The translations under genes were made by a program, and so were the position numbers. The notes beneath the pieces are model-generated. The model ran no database searches. It worked only from the letters and a program-made list of their open reading frames with translations, and had not been told where the DNA came from. 32,393 nt of DNA from Hydrogenophaga sp. (GTDB taxonomy: Bacteria > Pseudomonadota > Gammaproteobacteria > Burkholderiales > Burkholderiaceae_C): NCBI RefSeq assembly GCF_018780385.1, contig NZ_JADMJO010000022.1, positions 1 through 32,393 on the forward strand. The letters are read 5' to 3'. Positions 15,087 to 22,681 of the stretch are shown here, one piece after another (positions within the stretch are counted from its first letter, which is position 1; every line of letters starts with the position of its first letter).

Positions 15087-15581
15087 TCAAGAAACGATGT
15101 AGGCCCCTGCTCCCGTCGACAACAACTTCCCGTCCGCCCCCAGAAATTCCATGCGCGTGCTCGCCACGCGCGAGCCCAGGCGCATGACTTCGGCCCTGAG
15201 TTCGAAGTGCTCGCCGATGCCGGGACGCAGGTAGTCGATGCGCAGGTCGATGGTGCCGAGTTTGCTGAAGCGCTGCAGGCGCTGCAGGGGCTCTTCATCC
15301 ATGTGGCGAGCGCCGATGGCGGCTATGCAGGCCAGGCCGCCCATGGCATCCAGGCAGGCGCTGATGACGCCGCCGTGGATGCGGTTGTGGCTGTAGTGGC
15401 CGATCAGCTGGGGTTTCATCTCGATGCGGCCGGCCACTTTCTCGGGCGTGATGGCGGTGATCTTCAGGCCCAGCACGTTGTTGAAAACAATCTTCTCTTC
15501 AAACAGCTCTTTGAGCGCGTCGATGAACTCGGGCTCGAATTCGCCCGCGGCGGGTGGGGTGATCGTTGTTGTTTTTGTCAT
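15087..15581 (-). CDS. PaaI-like hotdog-fold thioesterase
   Basis: A 164-residue hotdog thioesterase. The hallmark is HNRIHGGVISACLDAMGGLACI: the HGG(V/M)..LLD.. motif of the PaaI/4HBT group, with the Asp as probable catalytic residue. A C-terminal 'V.S.RMEFLGADGKLLSTGAGAYIV' strand region follows. It probably releases CoA from an acyl-CoA intermediate or dead-end thioester of the pathway encoded upstream. I chose ATG 15581, which overlaps the acyl-CoA dehydrogenase stop as ATGA; an ATG 9 nt earlier is possible. It is the last gene of the degradation operon. A decayed copy of its central part lies at 8622-8713. Confidence 0.87.
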   Translation of the reverse strand: MTKTTTITPPAAGEFEPEFIDALKELFEEKIVFNNVLGLKITAITPEKVAGRIEMKPQLIGHYSHNRIHGGVISACLDAMGGLACIAAIGARHMDEEPLQRLQRFSKLGTIDLRIDYLRPGIGEHFELRAEVMRLGSRVASTRMEFLGADGKLLSTGAGAYIVS

Positions 15582-16738
15582 AGGGCCCATTGTCGTGCGG
15601 CAAGTTCTTTCATGATTTCTTCAGCGCCGCCACCGATCATCATGACCTTCACCTCGCGGTAAACGCGCTCGCTCACGGTGCCTCGCATGTAGCCCATGGC
15701 GCCGAGCATCTGCACGGCGGCGTCGGCGCAGTGCTGCATGGTCTGGGTGGCGTGGTTCTTCAAGAGGCACACCTGTGCCACCCAATCCGCTCCGTCATCA
15801 CCGGCGTCCACACGCGCACCGAGCGCGTCCACCCAGGCCTGGGTGGAGTGGATGCGCATCTGCATGTCCATGAGTTTGTGGCGGATCACCTGGCGCTCGA
15901 TGAGGGGCGCGCCGAAGGTGCTGCGCTGGCGGGCCCAGGCCAGGGCTTCATCAAAGCAGGCCTGGGCAAAGCCCAGTGCCATGGCCGACATGGCGAGGCG
16001 CTCGCCGTTGAAGTTGCCCATGATCATGCGAAACCCTGCGCCCTCGGCGCCGAGGCGGTAGCGCGCCGGCACGCGCACACCGTCAAAGCGCAGGTGGGCG
16101 GTGTCGCTGCAGTGCCAGCCCATCTTGTGCAGCTTGCTGCGCGAGATGCCGGGGGTGTTGCAGGGCACGACGATCATCGAAATGCCCGACGCGCCCTTGC
16201 TGTGTGGGTCTGTTCTCACCGCCAGTGTGATCCAGTCGCAGCGCATGCCGGAGGTGATGAACACCTTCTCGCCGTCGATCACGTACCCGTCGCCCTCGAG
16301 CCGCGCGGTGGTGCGCAGCGCGGCCACATCCGACCCGCCGCCGGGCTCGGTGATGCCCAGCGCTGCAATCTGCTCGCCGCGCAGCACGGGCGGGATCACA
16401 TCGGCCTGCAGCTCGGGGCTGCCGTGCGCGAGCACGGGCGGCAGGCCGATGTTGTGGGTGAAGAGGCTGGCCATCACCCCGCCGCTGCCGCCAAAGCGGG
16501 CCAGCGTTTGCGACATGGCGTTGCGCACGCTCCAGGGCGCGGGTGTGCCGCCCAGGTGTTCGGGGTAGCCCAGGCCGAGCAGACCGAGCTCTGCCGCCTG
16601 GTGGTGCAGGCCGCGCGGGAACTCGCCGGCTTCGTCCCACGCGCTCACGTTCGGCGCGATCGCCTGGGTGGCGAAACGCTGCACGGTGTCGAGCAGGGCC
16701 GTTCGGTCTTCGGGCGTGAAGTCTTGGGTGGTGTTCAT
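15578..16738 (-). CDS. Acyl-CoA dehydrogenase (second in the cluster)
   Basis: A 386-residue acyl-CoA dehydrogenase. Family signatures are ALGITEPGGGSDVAA (about 126-140), the FAD-binding VFITSGMRCDWI region, and 'GNFNGERLAMSAMALGFAQACFDEALAWARQRSTFG'. The C-terminal 'MIGGGAEEIMKELAARQ' replaces the usual EGT catalytic motif. E246 (GERL) aligns with the helix-G catalytic base of isovaleryl-CoA and long-chain enzymes. It oxidises an acyl-CoA to the 2-enoyl-CoA with FAD, passing electrons to ETF. Its start ATG at 16738 overlaps the stop of the biotin carboxylase gene (ATGA). Because the cluster has another dehydrogenase of the same type, one may act on the original branched acyl-CoA and the other in the following oxidation cycle. 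Confidence 0.92.
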   Translation of the reverse strand: MNTTQDFTPEDRTALLDTVQRFATQAIAPNVSAWDEAGEFPRGLHHQAAELGLLGLGYPEHLGGTPAPWSVRNAMSQTLARFGGSGGVMASLFTHNIGLPPVLAHGSPELQADVIPPVLRGEQIAALGITEPGGGSDVAALRTTARLEGDGYVIDGEKVFITSGMRCDWITLAVRTDPHSKGASGISMIVVPCNTPGISRSKLHKMGWHCSDTAHLRFDGVRVPARYRLGAEGAGFRMIMGNFNGERLAMSAMALGFAQACFDEALAWARQRSTFGAPLIERQVIRHKLMDMQMRIHSTQAWVDALGARVDAGDDGADWVAQVCLLKNHATQTMQHCADAAVQMLGAMGYMRGTVSERVYREVKVMMIGGGAEEIMKELAARQWAL

Positions 16739-18741
16739 GCAACGTAGGTGATGAGCAGTTGCCCCGGCGCCACCTGCTGGCCAGCAGCCACCAAAACGCT
16801 GTCCACGGTGACGTCGCGTGGTGCGGCCAGGGTGTGTTCGAGCTTCATGGATTCAATGACCAGCAAGGGCTCGCCTTTCCCGATGGTGGCGCCGGGCTGG
16901 GCGTGCACGGCGATGAGCTTGCCGTTGAACGGTGCACGCAGCTCGCGCGCGGCAGACGCACCACCGACGCTCTCACGCGGCGCGAGACTGAGGTCGGTCA
17001 GTTCCAGCGTGTGGGCCCCGGCCTGCACCTGCCAGCGGCCCGCGCCAAGCGCCACGGCGGCCACGGGCCAGGTGACGCCATCAACGACCACGCGGCCCGG
17101 GCTCACGCAGGCCTGCACCGTGCGCTCGCCCCAGTTCACGCGCAGCGCGCCCTGCCCTTGTTCCTGCGCCACCACGTTCAGCACCTGCTCGCCATGCTGC
17201 CAGCGCAGCGGGCGGGCAAAGGGGCATGGCAGCACGGTGGCCGGTGGCTGCGCGCCGAACGCGGCGGCGAGCACGCTGGCCAGCACCGCATCGGCAGGGG
17301 GCAGCAGCATGGCGCGAATGGTGTCGCCCTCATCGGCCAGAAAGGGAATGAGCGCGCCGCCTTCATGGAACACAGGGTGGCGCAGGCAGGCCGCGAGGAA
17401 GGCGCGGTTGGTCGGCAGGCCGAGCAGGCGGGTCTGGTCCAGCGCGTGGGCGAGGCGGTCGATCGCCTCCGTTCGGGTGGGTGCGTGGACGATGAGCTTG
17501 CCGAGCATGGCATCAAAGTGCGGGGTGACTTCGCTGCCGGTTTCCAGCGCGTGGTCAAACCGCAAGCCGGGCACCCGGGGCGGCTCGGCAAACAGCAGCA
17601 CACGGCCGGTGTGCGGTGTGTAGTGCTCGTCTTCGGCGCACAGGCGCACTTCGATGGCGTGTCCTTTGAAGGTGATCTGCTCTTGCGTGAGCGGCAGCGG
17701 TTCGCCACGTGCGACGCGGAGTTGCCATTCGACCAGGTCCAAACCTGTGAGCGCTTCCGTCACGGGATGCTCCACCTGCAGCCGCGTGTTCATCTCCATC
17801 AAGTAAAAGGCCCCCACGCTCCCCCACTGCGTGTGGGTCGCTGCCCCCCCAGGGGGCTGTTTCGCCTTGGGGCGGCCCGGCGGCGAAACGTTGCCATGGC
17901 TTGCTCCCTCCACCAGAAACTCCACCGTCCCTGCCCCCACATAGCCCGCAGCCTGTGCCAGCGCCACGGCACAGCGGCCGAGCTCTTCGCGCAGCTCGGG
18001 CGACACGGCCGGGCTGGGCGCCTCTTCAATGATCTTCTGGTGCCGGCGCTGCACCGAACAATCGCGCTCGCCCAGGTGCACGCAGTGGCCCAGCGCATCG
18101 GCAAACACCTGCACCTCCACGTGGCGCGGACGCAGCAGGGCGCGTTCGATCAGCAGGTCGCCGTTGGCAAAACCCGCCAGCGCTTCCGAGCGCGCGCCTT
18201 TCAGCGCGGGCGGCAGTTGGTCTGCGCTGCGCACCAGGCGCATGCCACGCCCACCGCCACCAGCCACGGCCTTCACCATGAGCGGAAATCCCACGCGCTG
18301 TGCCTCGGCCACAAAGGTGTCTTCACGCTGGTCGTCACCGAAGTAGCCCGGCAGGCAGGGCACGCCCTGCGCCACGGCCAGCGCCTTGGCCGCCGACTTG
18401 CTGCCCAGCGCGCGGATGGCCGCCGGCGGCGGGCCGACCCAGGTGAGACCGGCGTCGATCACGGCCTGCGCGAAATCGGCGTTCTCGCTCAGGAAGCCGT
18501 AGCCGGGGTGCACCGCGTCGGCGTTGGTGGCGAGCGCCGCGTCCAGCAGGCGGTCCACGCGCAGGTACGACTCGGCCGAGGTGGTGCCGCCGAGTGCAAA
18601 CGCGCTGGTGGCTTCCCGCACATGCAGGGCGTTGGCATCGGGCTCGGAGAACACGGCCACCGTCTCGATGCCCATGGCGTGCGCGGTGCGGATGACGCGG
18701 CGGGCGATTTCGCCGCGGTTGGCGATAAGCAGGCGTTTCAT
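16735..18741 (-). CDS. Acyl-CoA carboxylase alpha subunit (biotin carboxylase + BCCP), AtuF/LiuD-like
   Basis: A 668-residue protein from ATG 18741, which overlaps the hydratase stop (ATGA). The N-terminal biotin carboxylase has LIANRGEIARRVIRTA, HPGYGFLSEN (78-87), VKAVAGGGGRGM (156-167), RHQKIIEEAPSP and EMNTRLQVEHPVTE (about 316-329). The C-terminal biotinyl domain has ESMKLEH with K633 as the biotin-accepting lysine. It carboxylates biotin using ATP and bicarbonate for the carboxyltransferase encoded two genes upstream. Substrate is geranyl-CoA or methylcrotonyl-CoA by context. It is odd that about 30 residues (roughly 280-310, rich in Pro, Gly and Lys) interrupt the domain between VEFLVEG and AFYLMEMN. 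They are encoded by a palindromic repeat inserted in frame (see 17809-17912). Confidence 0.93.
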   Translation of the reverse strand: MKRLLIANRGEIARRVIRTAHAMGIETVAVFSEPDANALHVREATSAFALGGTTSAESYLRVDRLLDAALATNADAVHPGYGFLSENADFAQAVIDAGLTWVGPPPAAIRALGSKSAAKALAVAQGVPCLPGYFGDDQREDTFVAEAQRVGFPLMVKAVAGGGGRGMRLVRSADQLPPALKGARSEALAGFANGDLLIERALLRPRHVEVQVFADALGHCVHLGERDCSVQRRHQKIIEEAPSPAVSPELREELGRCAVALAQAAGYVGAGTVEFLVEGASHGNVSPPGRPKAKQPPGGAATHTQWGSVGAFYLMEMNTRLQVEHPVTEALTGLDLVEWQLRVARGEPLPLTQEQITFKGHAIEVRLCAEDEHYTPHTGRVLLFAEPPRVPGLRFDHALETGSEVTPHFDAMLGKLIVHAPTRTEAIDRLAHALDQTRLLGLPTNRAFLAACLRHPVFHEGGALIPFLADEGDTIRAMLLPPADAVLASVLAAAFGAQPPATVLPCPFARPLRWQHGEQVLNVVAQEQGQGALRVNWGERTVQACVSPGRVVVDGVTWPVAAVALGAGRWQVQAGAHTLELTDLSLAPRESVGGASAARELRAPFNGKLIAVHAQPGATIGKGEPLLVIESMKLEHTLAAPRDVTVDSVLVAAGQQVAPGQLLITYVA
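17809..17912. repeat. Palindromic repeat element inserted in frame in the biotin carboxylase gene
   Basis: About 100 bp with nested inverted repeats: CCCAC/GTGGG (17822-17837), GCCCCCC/AGGGGGC around 17850, and GTTTCGCC (17859-17866)/GGCGAAAC (17882-17889). It looks like the short GC-rich palindromic repeats I associate with intergenic regions of Comamonadaceae. Here it lies within coding sequence, keeps the frame open, and adds about 30 residues immediately before the conserved EMNTRLQVEHPVTE motif. Its boundaries are estimated from where the protein stops and resumes matching the family. Confidence 0.72.
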
Positions 18742-19541
18742 TTTTTCTCGGTCCCTGCCCACGGCGCGGGCTGCTTCTTCGCAAACGCGGCCAGGCCGCC
18801 CGCGGCCTCTGGGCCTCGCAGCGCGCTGGCAAATGCGATGGCGGCTTCGTCGCGCAGATCGGGCACATCACCGCGCAGGCGCTGCAGCAACCGCTTGGTG
18901 CTGGCGACAGCGCCCGGTGCAGCGCGCTTCAGAGCCTGCACGCGGTCGCGCAGCGCGGCGTCCAGCGCGTCGTCGGCCACCACCTCGTCCACCAGGCCCA
19001 GCGCCTGCGCGTCTTGCGCGCGGTAGATGCGGCCTTGCAGCAAGCACTGGCGCGCGGCGGCCTCACCCAGGCGCATCCACACAAAGGGCGCGATCTGCGC
19101 TGGCGGCAGACCCAGCGTCACCTCGGGTGTGGCGAAGCTGGAACGCAGCGTGGCGATGACGTGGTCGGCGCAACACACAAGGCCAAAACCACCGCCCATG
19201 GCCGCGCCATCCACCGCGCACACCAGCAGCTGCGGCAATTCGCACAGCGCGTGCAACACATCACCAAAGCCTTTGTTCAGAGCGATCAGCGGGTCGTTTT
19301 CGCCCGGCTGCAGCGGCTGCCCGATGGCGCTGGAGAAATGGCCCAGGCTGCCGCCCGCGCTGAAGGCGCCGGGGGCGCCGGTGAGCACGACGATGCGCAG
19401 GGTGTCGTCCTGTTTTGCTCGCAGGCTTGCCTCGTACAGGCCGAGCACCATGGTGTCGCTCAGGGCGTTGCGGGTGGTGGGGTCGTTGAGGGTCCAGCGC
19501 TCGGTGTCGCCCTGGCGCTCAACCAGAAAGGCCTGGCTCAC
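18738..19541 (-). CDS. Enoyl-CoA hydratase/isomerase family protein, AtuE/LiuC-like
   Basis: A 267-residue crotonase-fold protein. The oxyanion-hole regions are 'GAFSAGGSL' (58-66) and 'VDGAAMGGGFGLVCCADHVIA' (110-130). E140 in ATPEVTLGL is the second catalytic glutamate of hydratases. The position of the first glutamate (usual GGGxEL) is Gly120, so the acid/base pair is incomplete, which suggests a specialised substrate. It starts with GTG 19541, overlapping the upstream dehydrogenase stop as GTGA, and its stop overlaps the biotin carboxylase start (ATGA). In the operon order dehydrogenase-hydratase-carboxylase alpha subunit it fits a hydratase of the carboxylated (glutaconyl-CoA type) product. 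Confidence 0.9.
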   Translation of the reverse strand: MSQAFLVERQGDTERWTLNDPTTRNALSDTMVLGLYEASLRAKQDDTLRIVVLTGAPGAFSAGGSLGHFSSAIGQPLQPGENDPLIALNKGFGDVLHALCELPQLLVCAVDGAAMGGGFGLVCCADHVIATLRSSFATPEVTLGLPPAQIAPFVWMRLGEAAARQCLLQGRIYRAQDAQALGLVDEVVADDALDAALRDRVQALKRAAPGAVASTKRLLQRLRGDVPDLRDEAAIAFASALRGPEAAGGLAAFAKKQPAPWAGTEKK

Positions 19542-20710
19542 TTCGCCGGCCTCTTCGCGATGCCCATGATCTTGCTCAGAATCCCCAGCATCACCTCATC
19601 AGCCCCTCCCCCGATGGAAGCCAGGCGCCCGTCGCGGTACATGCGCGAGACCTTGTTCTCCCAGGTGAAGCCCATGCCGCCCCAGAACTGCAGGCAGGTG
19701 TCGGGCACGATGCGGTTCAGGCGGCCAGCCTTGAGCTTGGCCATGGTCGCCCACTCGGTCACGTCCTCGCCGGCCACGTAGTGCTCCACCGCCAGGTAGG
19801 TCAGCGCCCGCAGGCTCTCCACCTCGGTCTTGAGCTCGGCCAGCTTGAACTGCACCCACTGCTGGTCGGCCAGGCTGGCGCCGAAAAGCTTGCGCTCCTG
19901 TGCCCACTCCACCGTCCATTCAATGCAGTTGGTCAGGCTCTGCAGCGTGCTGGCCGCGCACCACAGGCGCTCTTCCTGGAACTGCTGCATCTGGTAGATG
20001 AAGCCCGCGCCTTCCTGGCCGATGCGGTTGCTCTGCGGCACGCGCACTTCGTCGAAATAGATCAGGCCGGTGTCGCTGCTGTTCATGCCGATCTTCTTGA
20101 TCTTCTGCGCCACCTCGATGCCCTTCACCAGCTTGCCGTTCTCTCGCATGGGCACCATCACCAGGCTCTTGTTCTTGTGCGCCGGGCCGTCGCCGGTGTT
20201 GACCAGCATGCACATCCAGTCGGCCTGCAGGCTGTTGGTGATCCACATCTTCTGGCCGCTGATCACGTAGTCGTCGCCGTCCTTGCGCGCCATGCTCTTG
20301 ATGGCGGCCACGTCGCTGCCCGCGCCGGGCTCGCTCACACCGATGCAGCCGACCATGTCGCCAGCAATCGCGGGCGCCAGGAAGTCGCGCTTGAGTTCCT
20401 CGCTGCCGAAGCGCGCCAGCGCTGGCGTGGCCATGTCGGTCTGCACGCCGATGGCCATGGGCACGCCGCCGCAAGCGATGTGGCCCAGCGTCTCGGCCAT
20501 GGCCATGCTGTAGGAATAGTCCAAGCCCGCGCCGCCGTGCGCCTCGGGCTTGGTCAGGCCCAGCAGGCCCAGGTCACCCAGGCCCTTGAACACCTCGTGG
20601 GCCGGGAAGATCTCGGCCTTCTCCCACTCGTCCACATGCGGGTTGATGTGCTCGTCGATGTAGCGCTTGAGCGTCTTCTGGACTTCGCGGTGCTCATGGG
20701 TGAACTGCAT
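19538..20710 (-). CDS. Acyl-CoA dehydrogenase, AtuD-like (citronellyl-CoA dehydrogenase candidate)
   Basis: A 390-residue acyl-CoA dehydrogenase. It shows GCIGVSEPGAGSDVAAIKSM (121-140), the FAD-binding MWITNSLQADWM region (155-166), 'QFQEERLWCAAS' with E247 at the helix-G catalytic position, 'WAQERKLFGASL', and a C-terminal 'LASIGGGADEVMLGILSKIMG' that replaces the EGT motif. The start ATG at 20710 has an AAGGAG ribosome-binding site. The position between the carboxyltransferase and hydratase genes is that of AtuD in the acyclic terpene pathway. Leucine-type isovaleryl-CoA dehydrogenase is the alternative. Upstream lies a REP-type repeat pair separating it from the carboxyltransferase gene. 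Confidence 0.91.
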   Translation of the reverse strand: MQFTHEHREVQKTLKRYIDEHINPHVDEWEKAEIFPAHEVFKGLGDLGLLGLTKPEAHGGAGLDYSYSMAMAETLGHIACGGVPMAIGVQTDMATPALARFGSEELKRDFLAPAIAGDMVGCIGVSEPGAGSDVAAIKSMARKDGDDYVISGQKMWITNSLQADWMCMLVNTGDGPAHKNKSLVMVPMRENGKLVKGIEVAQKIKKIGMNSSDTGLIYFDEVRVPQSNRIGQEGAGFIYQMQQFQEERLWCAASTLQSLTNCIEWTVEWAQERKLFGASLADQQWVQFKLAELKTEVESLRALTYLAVEHYVAGEDVTEWATMAKLKAGRLNRIVPDTCLQFWGGMGFTWENKVSRMYRDGRLASIGGGADEVMLGILSKIMGIAKRPAK

Positions 20711-20740
20711 TTTTGTCTCCTTGTCGTTGAACCATTCACT

Positions 20741-20812
20741 CCGTTCGCCCTGAGCTTGTCGAAGGGTTCACCAAGATGTTGGCGAAGGCTTCGACAGGCT
20801 CAGCCCGAACGG
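20741..20812. repeat. REP-type inverted repeat pair between dehydrogenase and carboxyltransferase genes
   Basis: Copy one (20741-20766) contains CCCTGAGCTTGTCGAAGGG. Copy two (20784-20812) is the same unit in opposite orientation (CTTCGACAGGCTCAGCCCG). This 'CTGAGCTTGTCGAAGG' unit is a widespread bacterial REP sequence. The opposed pair can fold as a BIME-like structure in the mRNA, possibly modulating expression of downstream genes. Confidence 0.85.
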
Positions 20813-20818
20813 ACATTG

Positions 20819-22498
20819 CTACATGCGGGCCACGCCGAACTGCATGCGCCGCGGTTCGCGCGCGGCCGCCTCGGCACAGGTGTCCAGGCAGAAGGCGAGG
20901 ACCGCGCGGGTGTCGCGGGGGTCGATCACGCCGTCGTCGAGCACCAGGCCGCTGGTGTGGAAGGCGTCGGCCTGGCTTTCGAACACGTTGACGATCTGGT
21001 CGAACTGGGCCTGCATCTGCACCGGGTCGGGCGTGATGCCTTTGCGCGCCATGCCCGCCTCGGCCACGATCTGCATCGTGCGCGCGGCCTGCTCGCCGCC
21101 CATCACGGCGGTCTTGGCCTGCGGCCAGCTGAAGAGGAAGCGTGGCTCGTAGCCGCGCCCGCACATGCCGTAGTTGCCCGCGCCAAACGACGCCCCGCAC
21201 TGGATGGTGATCTGCGGCACGGTGGCGTTGGTCACGGCCTGGATCATCTTGCTGCCGTGCTTGATCATCCCGCCCTGCTCGCTGTCCTTGCCCACCATGT
21301 AGCCGGTGGTGTTCTGCAAATAGACGATGGGGTGGCCGAGCTGGCACATCCACTGGATGAAGTGCGTGGCCTTGTTCGCGCCGGCCACGTCGATCGGGCC
21401 GTTGTTGCTGATGATGCCGACCGCATGACCGTGGATGCGCGCCTGCACGCAGAGCGTGGCGGCGCCGTAAAGCGCTTTGAATTCCAGCAGTTCAGAACCG
21501 TCGACGATGCGGGCGATGACTTCGCGCATGTCCACCGGCTCGCGGTGGTGCGGGGGCATGAGGGCGAGGAGTTCTTCGGGGGGGAAGGTGGGGTCGGGGG
21601 CACCCTCACCCCTGCCCTCTCCCGCGAGCGGGAGAGGGGGTAAGACAACTTCTCCGACGCGCGTGCCTTGCCCCCTCTCCCGCATGCGGGAGAGGGTCGG
21701 GGTGAGGGTCCCCAGGATGCGCCGCGCAATCCCCAGCGCCTCCCGGTCATCCTCAGCCAGATACTCTCCCAGGCCCGACACACCGGTGTGCATCTCCGCC
21801 CCACCCAGCTCCTCTTCGGTCGCCACCTCGCCGGTCGCGGCCATGAGCAGCGGCGGCCCGGCCAGGAACGCGCGTGAACGCCCTCGCACCATGATCACGA
21901 TGTCGCTCAAGCCCGGCATGTAGGCCCCACCCGCCGTGCCCGAGCCGTGCTGCACCGTGATCACCGGCAGGCCGGCGGCCGAGTGGCGCGCGAGGTTGCG
22001 AAACAGCGCGCCACCGTGCACGAAGCCCTCGACTTTGTACTTCATGAGGTTGGCACCGGCGCTCTCCACCAAGTGCACGAAGGGCAGCTTGTTCTGCAGC
22101 GCGATGTCCTGCACGCGCAGGATCTTCTCCAGCCCGCGCGGCTGGATGGCGCCGGCGTCGATGCCCGAATCGCTCGCCACCACCATGCAGCGCACACCGG
22201 CAATGAAGCCGATGCCCGCGACCATGCCGCCACCAGGCACCGACTTCTCGGGGTCTTTGGTGTCCTGCAGAAAGCCGGCGAGCGAACACAGCGGCAGGTA
22301 CGGCGCGCCGGGGTCCAGCAAGAGTGCCACGCGCTCGCGCGGCAGCAGCTGGCCGCGTTTGTCGAACACGGCCTTGGATCTGGCAGAGGTCTGCGCAGCG
22401 CGGTCTTCGAGCGCGCGCAGTTGAGCGATGCGCGCGAGCATGGCGTCGCGCCGTTGCAAGGCTTGCGGACTCTGGGGGTTGAAAGACGACTCAAACAT
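20819..22498 (-). CDS. Acyl-CoA carboxylase beta subunit (carboxyltransferase), AtuC/LiuB-like
   Basis: A 559-residue carboxyltransferase from ATG 22498; upstream in-frame codons fall in repeat sequence. Signatures include FDKRGQLLPRERVALLLDPG (45-64), VVASDSGIDAGAI, LVESAGANL, HGSGTAGGAYMPGLSD (184-199), FLAGPPLLMAATGE, SNNGPIDVAGANKATHFIQ and GASFGAGNYGMCGRGYEPRF. It transfers CO2 from biotin to the gamma carbon of a branched enoyl-CoA (geranyl-CoA or 3-methylcrotonyl-CoA); the choice is not settled here. The operon lacks HMG-CoA lyase, favouring geranyl-CoA. Residues about 263-301 (GTLTPTLSRMRERG...LAGEGRGEG) are not family sequence. They are the translation of a doublet of REP hairpins inside the gene, in the linker between the N and C halves, which may tolerate insertion. 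Confidence 0.93.
   Translation of the reverse strand: MFESSFNPQSPQALQRRDAMLARIAQLRALEDRAAQTSARSKAVFDKRGQLLPRERVALLLDPGAPYLPLCSLAGFLQDTKDPEKSVPGGGMVAGIGFIAGVRCMVVASDSGIDAGAIQPRGLEKILRVQDIALQNKLPFVHLVESAGANLMKYKVEGFVHGGALFRNLARHSAAGLPVITVQHGSGTAGGAYMPGLSDIVIMVRGRSRAFLAGPPLLMAATGEVATEEELGGAEMHTGVSGLGEYLAEDDREALGIARRILGTLTPTLSRMRERGQGTRVGEVVLPPLPLAGEGRGEGAPDPTFPPEELLALMPPHHREPVDMREVIARIVDGSELLEFKALYGAATLCVQARIHGHAVGIISNNGPIDVAGANKATHFIQWMCQLGHPIVYLQNTTGYMVGKDSEQGGMIKHGSKMIQAVTNATVPQITIQCGASFGAGNYGMCGRGYEPRFLFSWPQAKTAVMGGEQAARTMQIVAEAGMARKGITPDPVQMQAQFDQIVNVFESQADAFHTSGLVLDDGVIDPRDTRAVLAFCLDTCAEAAAREPRRMQFGVARM
21601..21710. repeat. Intragenic inverted REP doublet in the carboxyltransferase gene
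   Basis: Two near-identical hairpins, CCCTCTCCCGC-n2-GCGGGAGAGGG, lie at 21615-21638 and 21673-21696. They are flanked by oppositely oriented CACCCTCACCCC / GGGGTGAGGGT tails, so the two units are head to head about 35 bp apart. This is the very common proteobacterial repeat that reads LTPTLSR.RERG when translated. It lies entirely inside the coding sequence without breaking the frame. Confidence 0.9.
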
Positions 22499-22512
22499 AG
22501 GAATCCACCGAT

Positions 22513-22656
22513 CTCCGTTCGGGCTGAGCAAATCTTCGTTCGGGCTGAGCCCATGTCCGTTCGGTCTGAAATCCGCTCATCCTGAGCTTGTCGAAGGATC
22601 GAAGCCCCGGCCCAGGTGTTGGTAAGCCCTTCGACAAGCTCAGGGCGAACGGATAT
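22513..22656. repeat. REP-type repeat cluster between SDR and carboxyltransferase genes
   Basis: The 183-bp gap is made almost wholly of related units. TTCGGGCTGAGC occurs twice (near 22518 and 22538) and a TTCGGTCTGAA variant near 22559. CCTGAGCTTGTCGAAGGATC lies at 22581-22600, and an inverted copy CCCTTCGACAAGCTCAGGGC at 22627-22646. They are the same family as the pair at 20741-20812, so the carboxyltransferase gene has REP sequences on both sides and a different REP doublet inside. Confidence 0.85.
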
Positions 22657-22681
22657 CGGCTCAAGGCGAAGGGACGTGTTT

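Noticed and set aside
16759..19026. A 755-codon open frame on the plus strand opposite the carboxylase and hydratase genes
   Set aside because: It is antisense to genes with full family motifs. Its translation is rich in His, Gly, Ala and Arg without any recognisable motif, as expected from the GC-rich mirror frame.
21601..21710. Hairpins considered as bidirectional terminators
   Set aside because: They lie in the middle of a coding sequence with intact motifs on both sides and lack T-tracts.
20741..22656. Repeat-rich gaps considered as a CRISPR array
   Set aside because: The units are short, palindromic and in both orientations, with irregular spacing and no unique spacers of constant length. 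They are REP-type elements.
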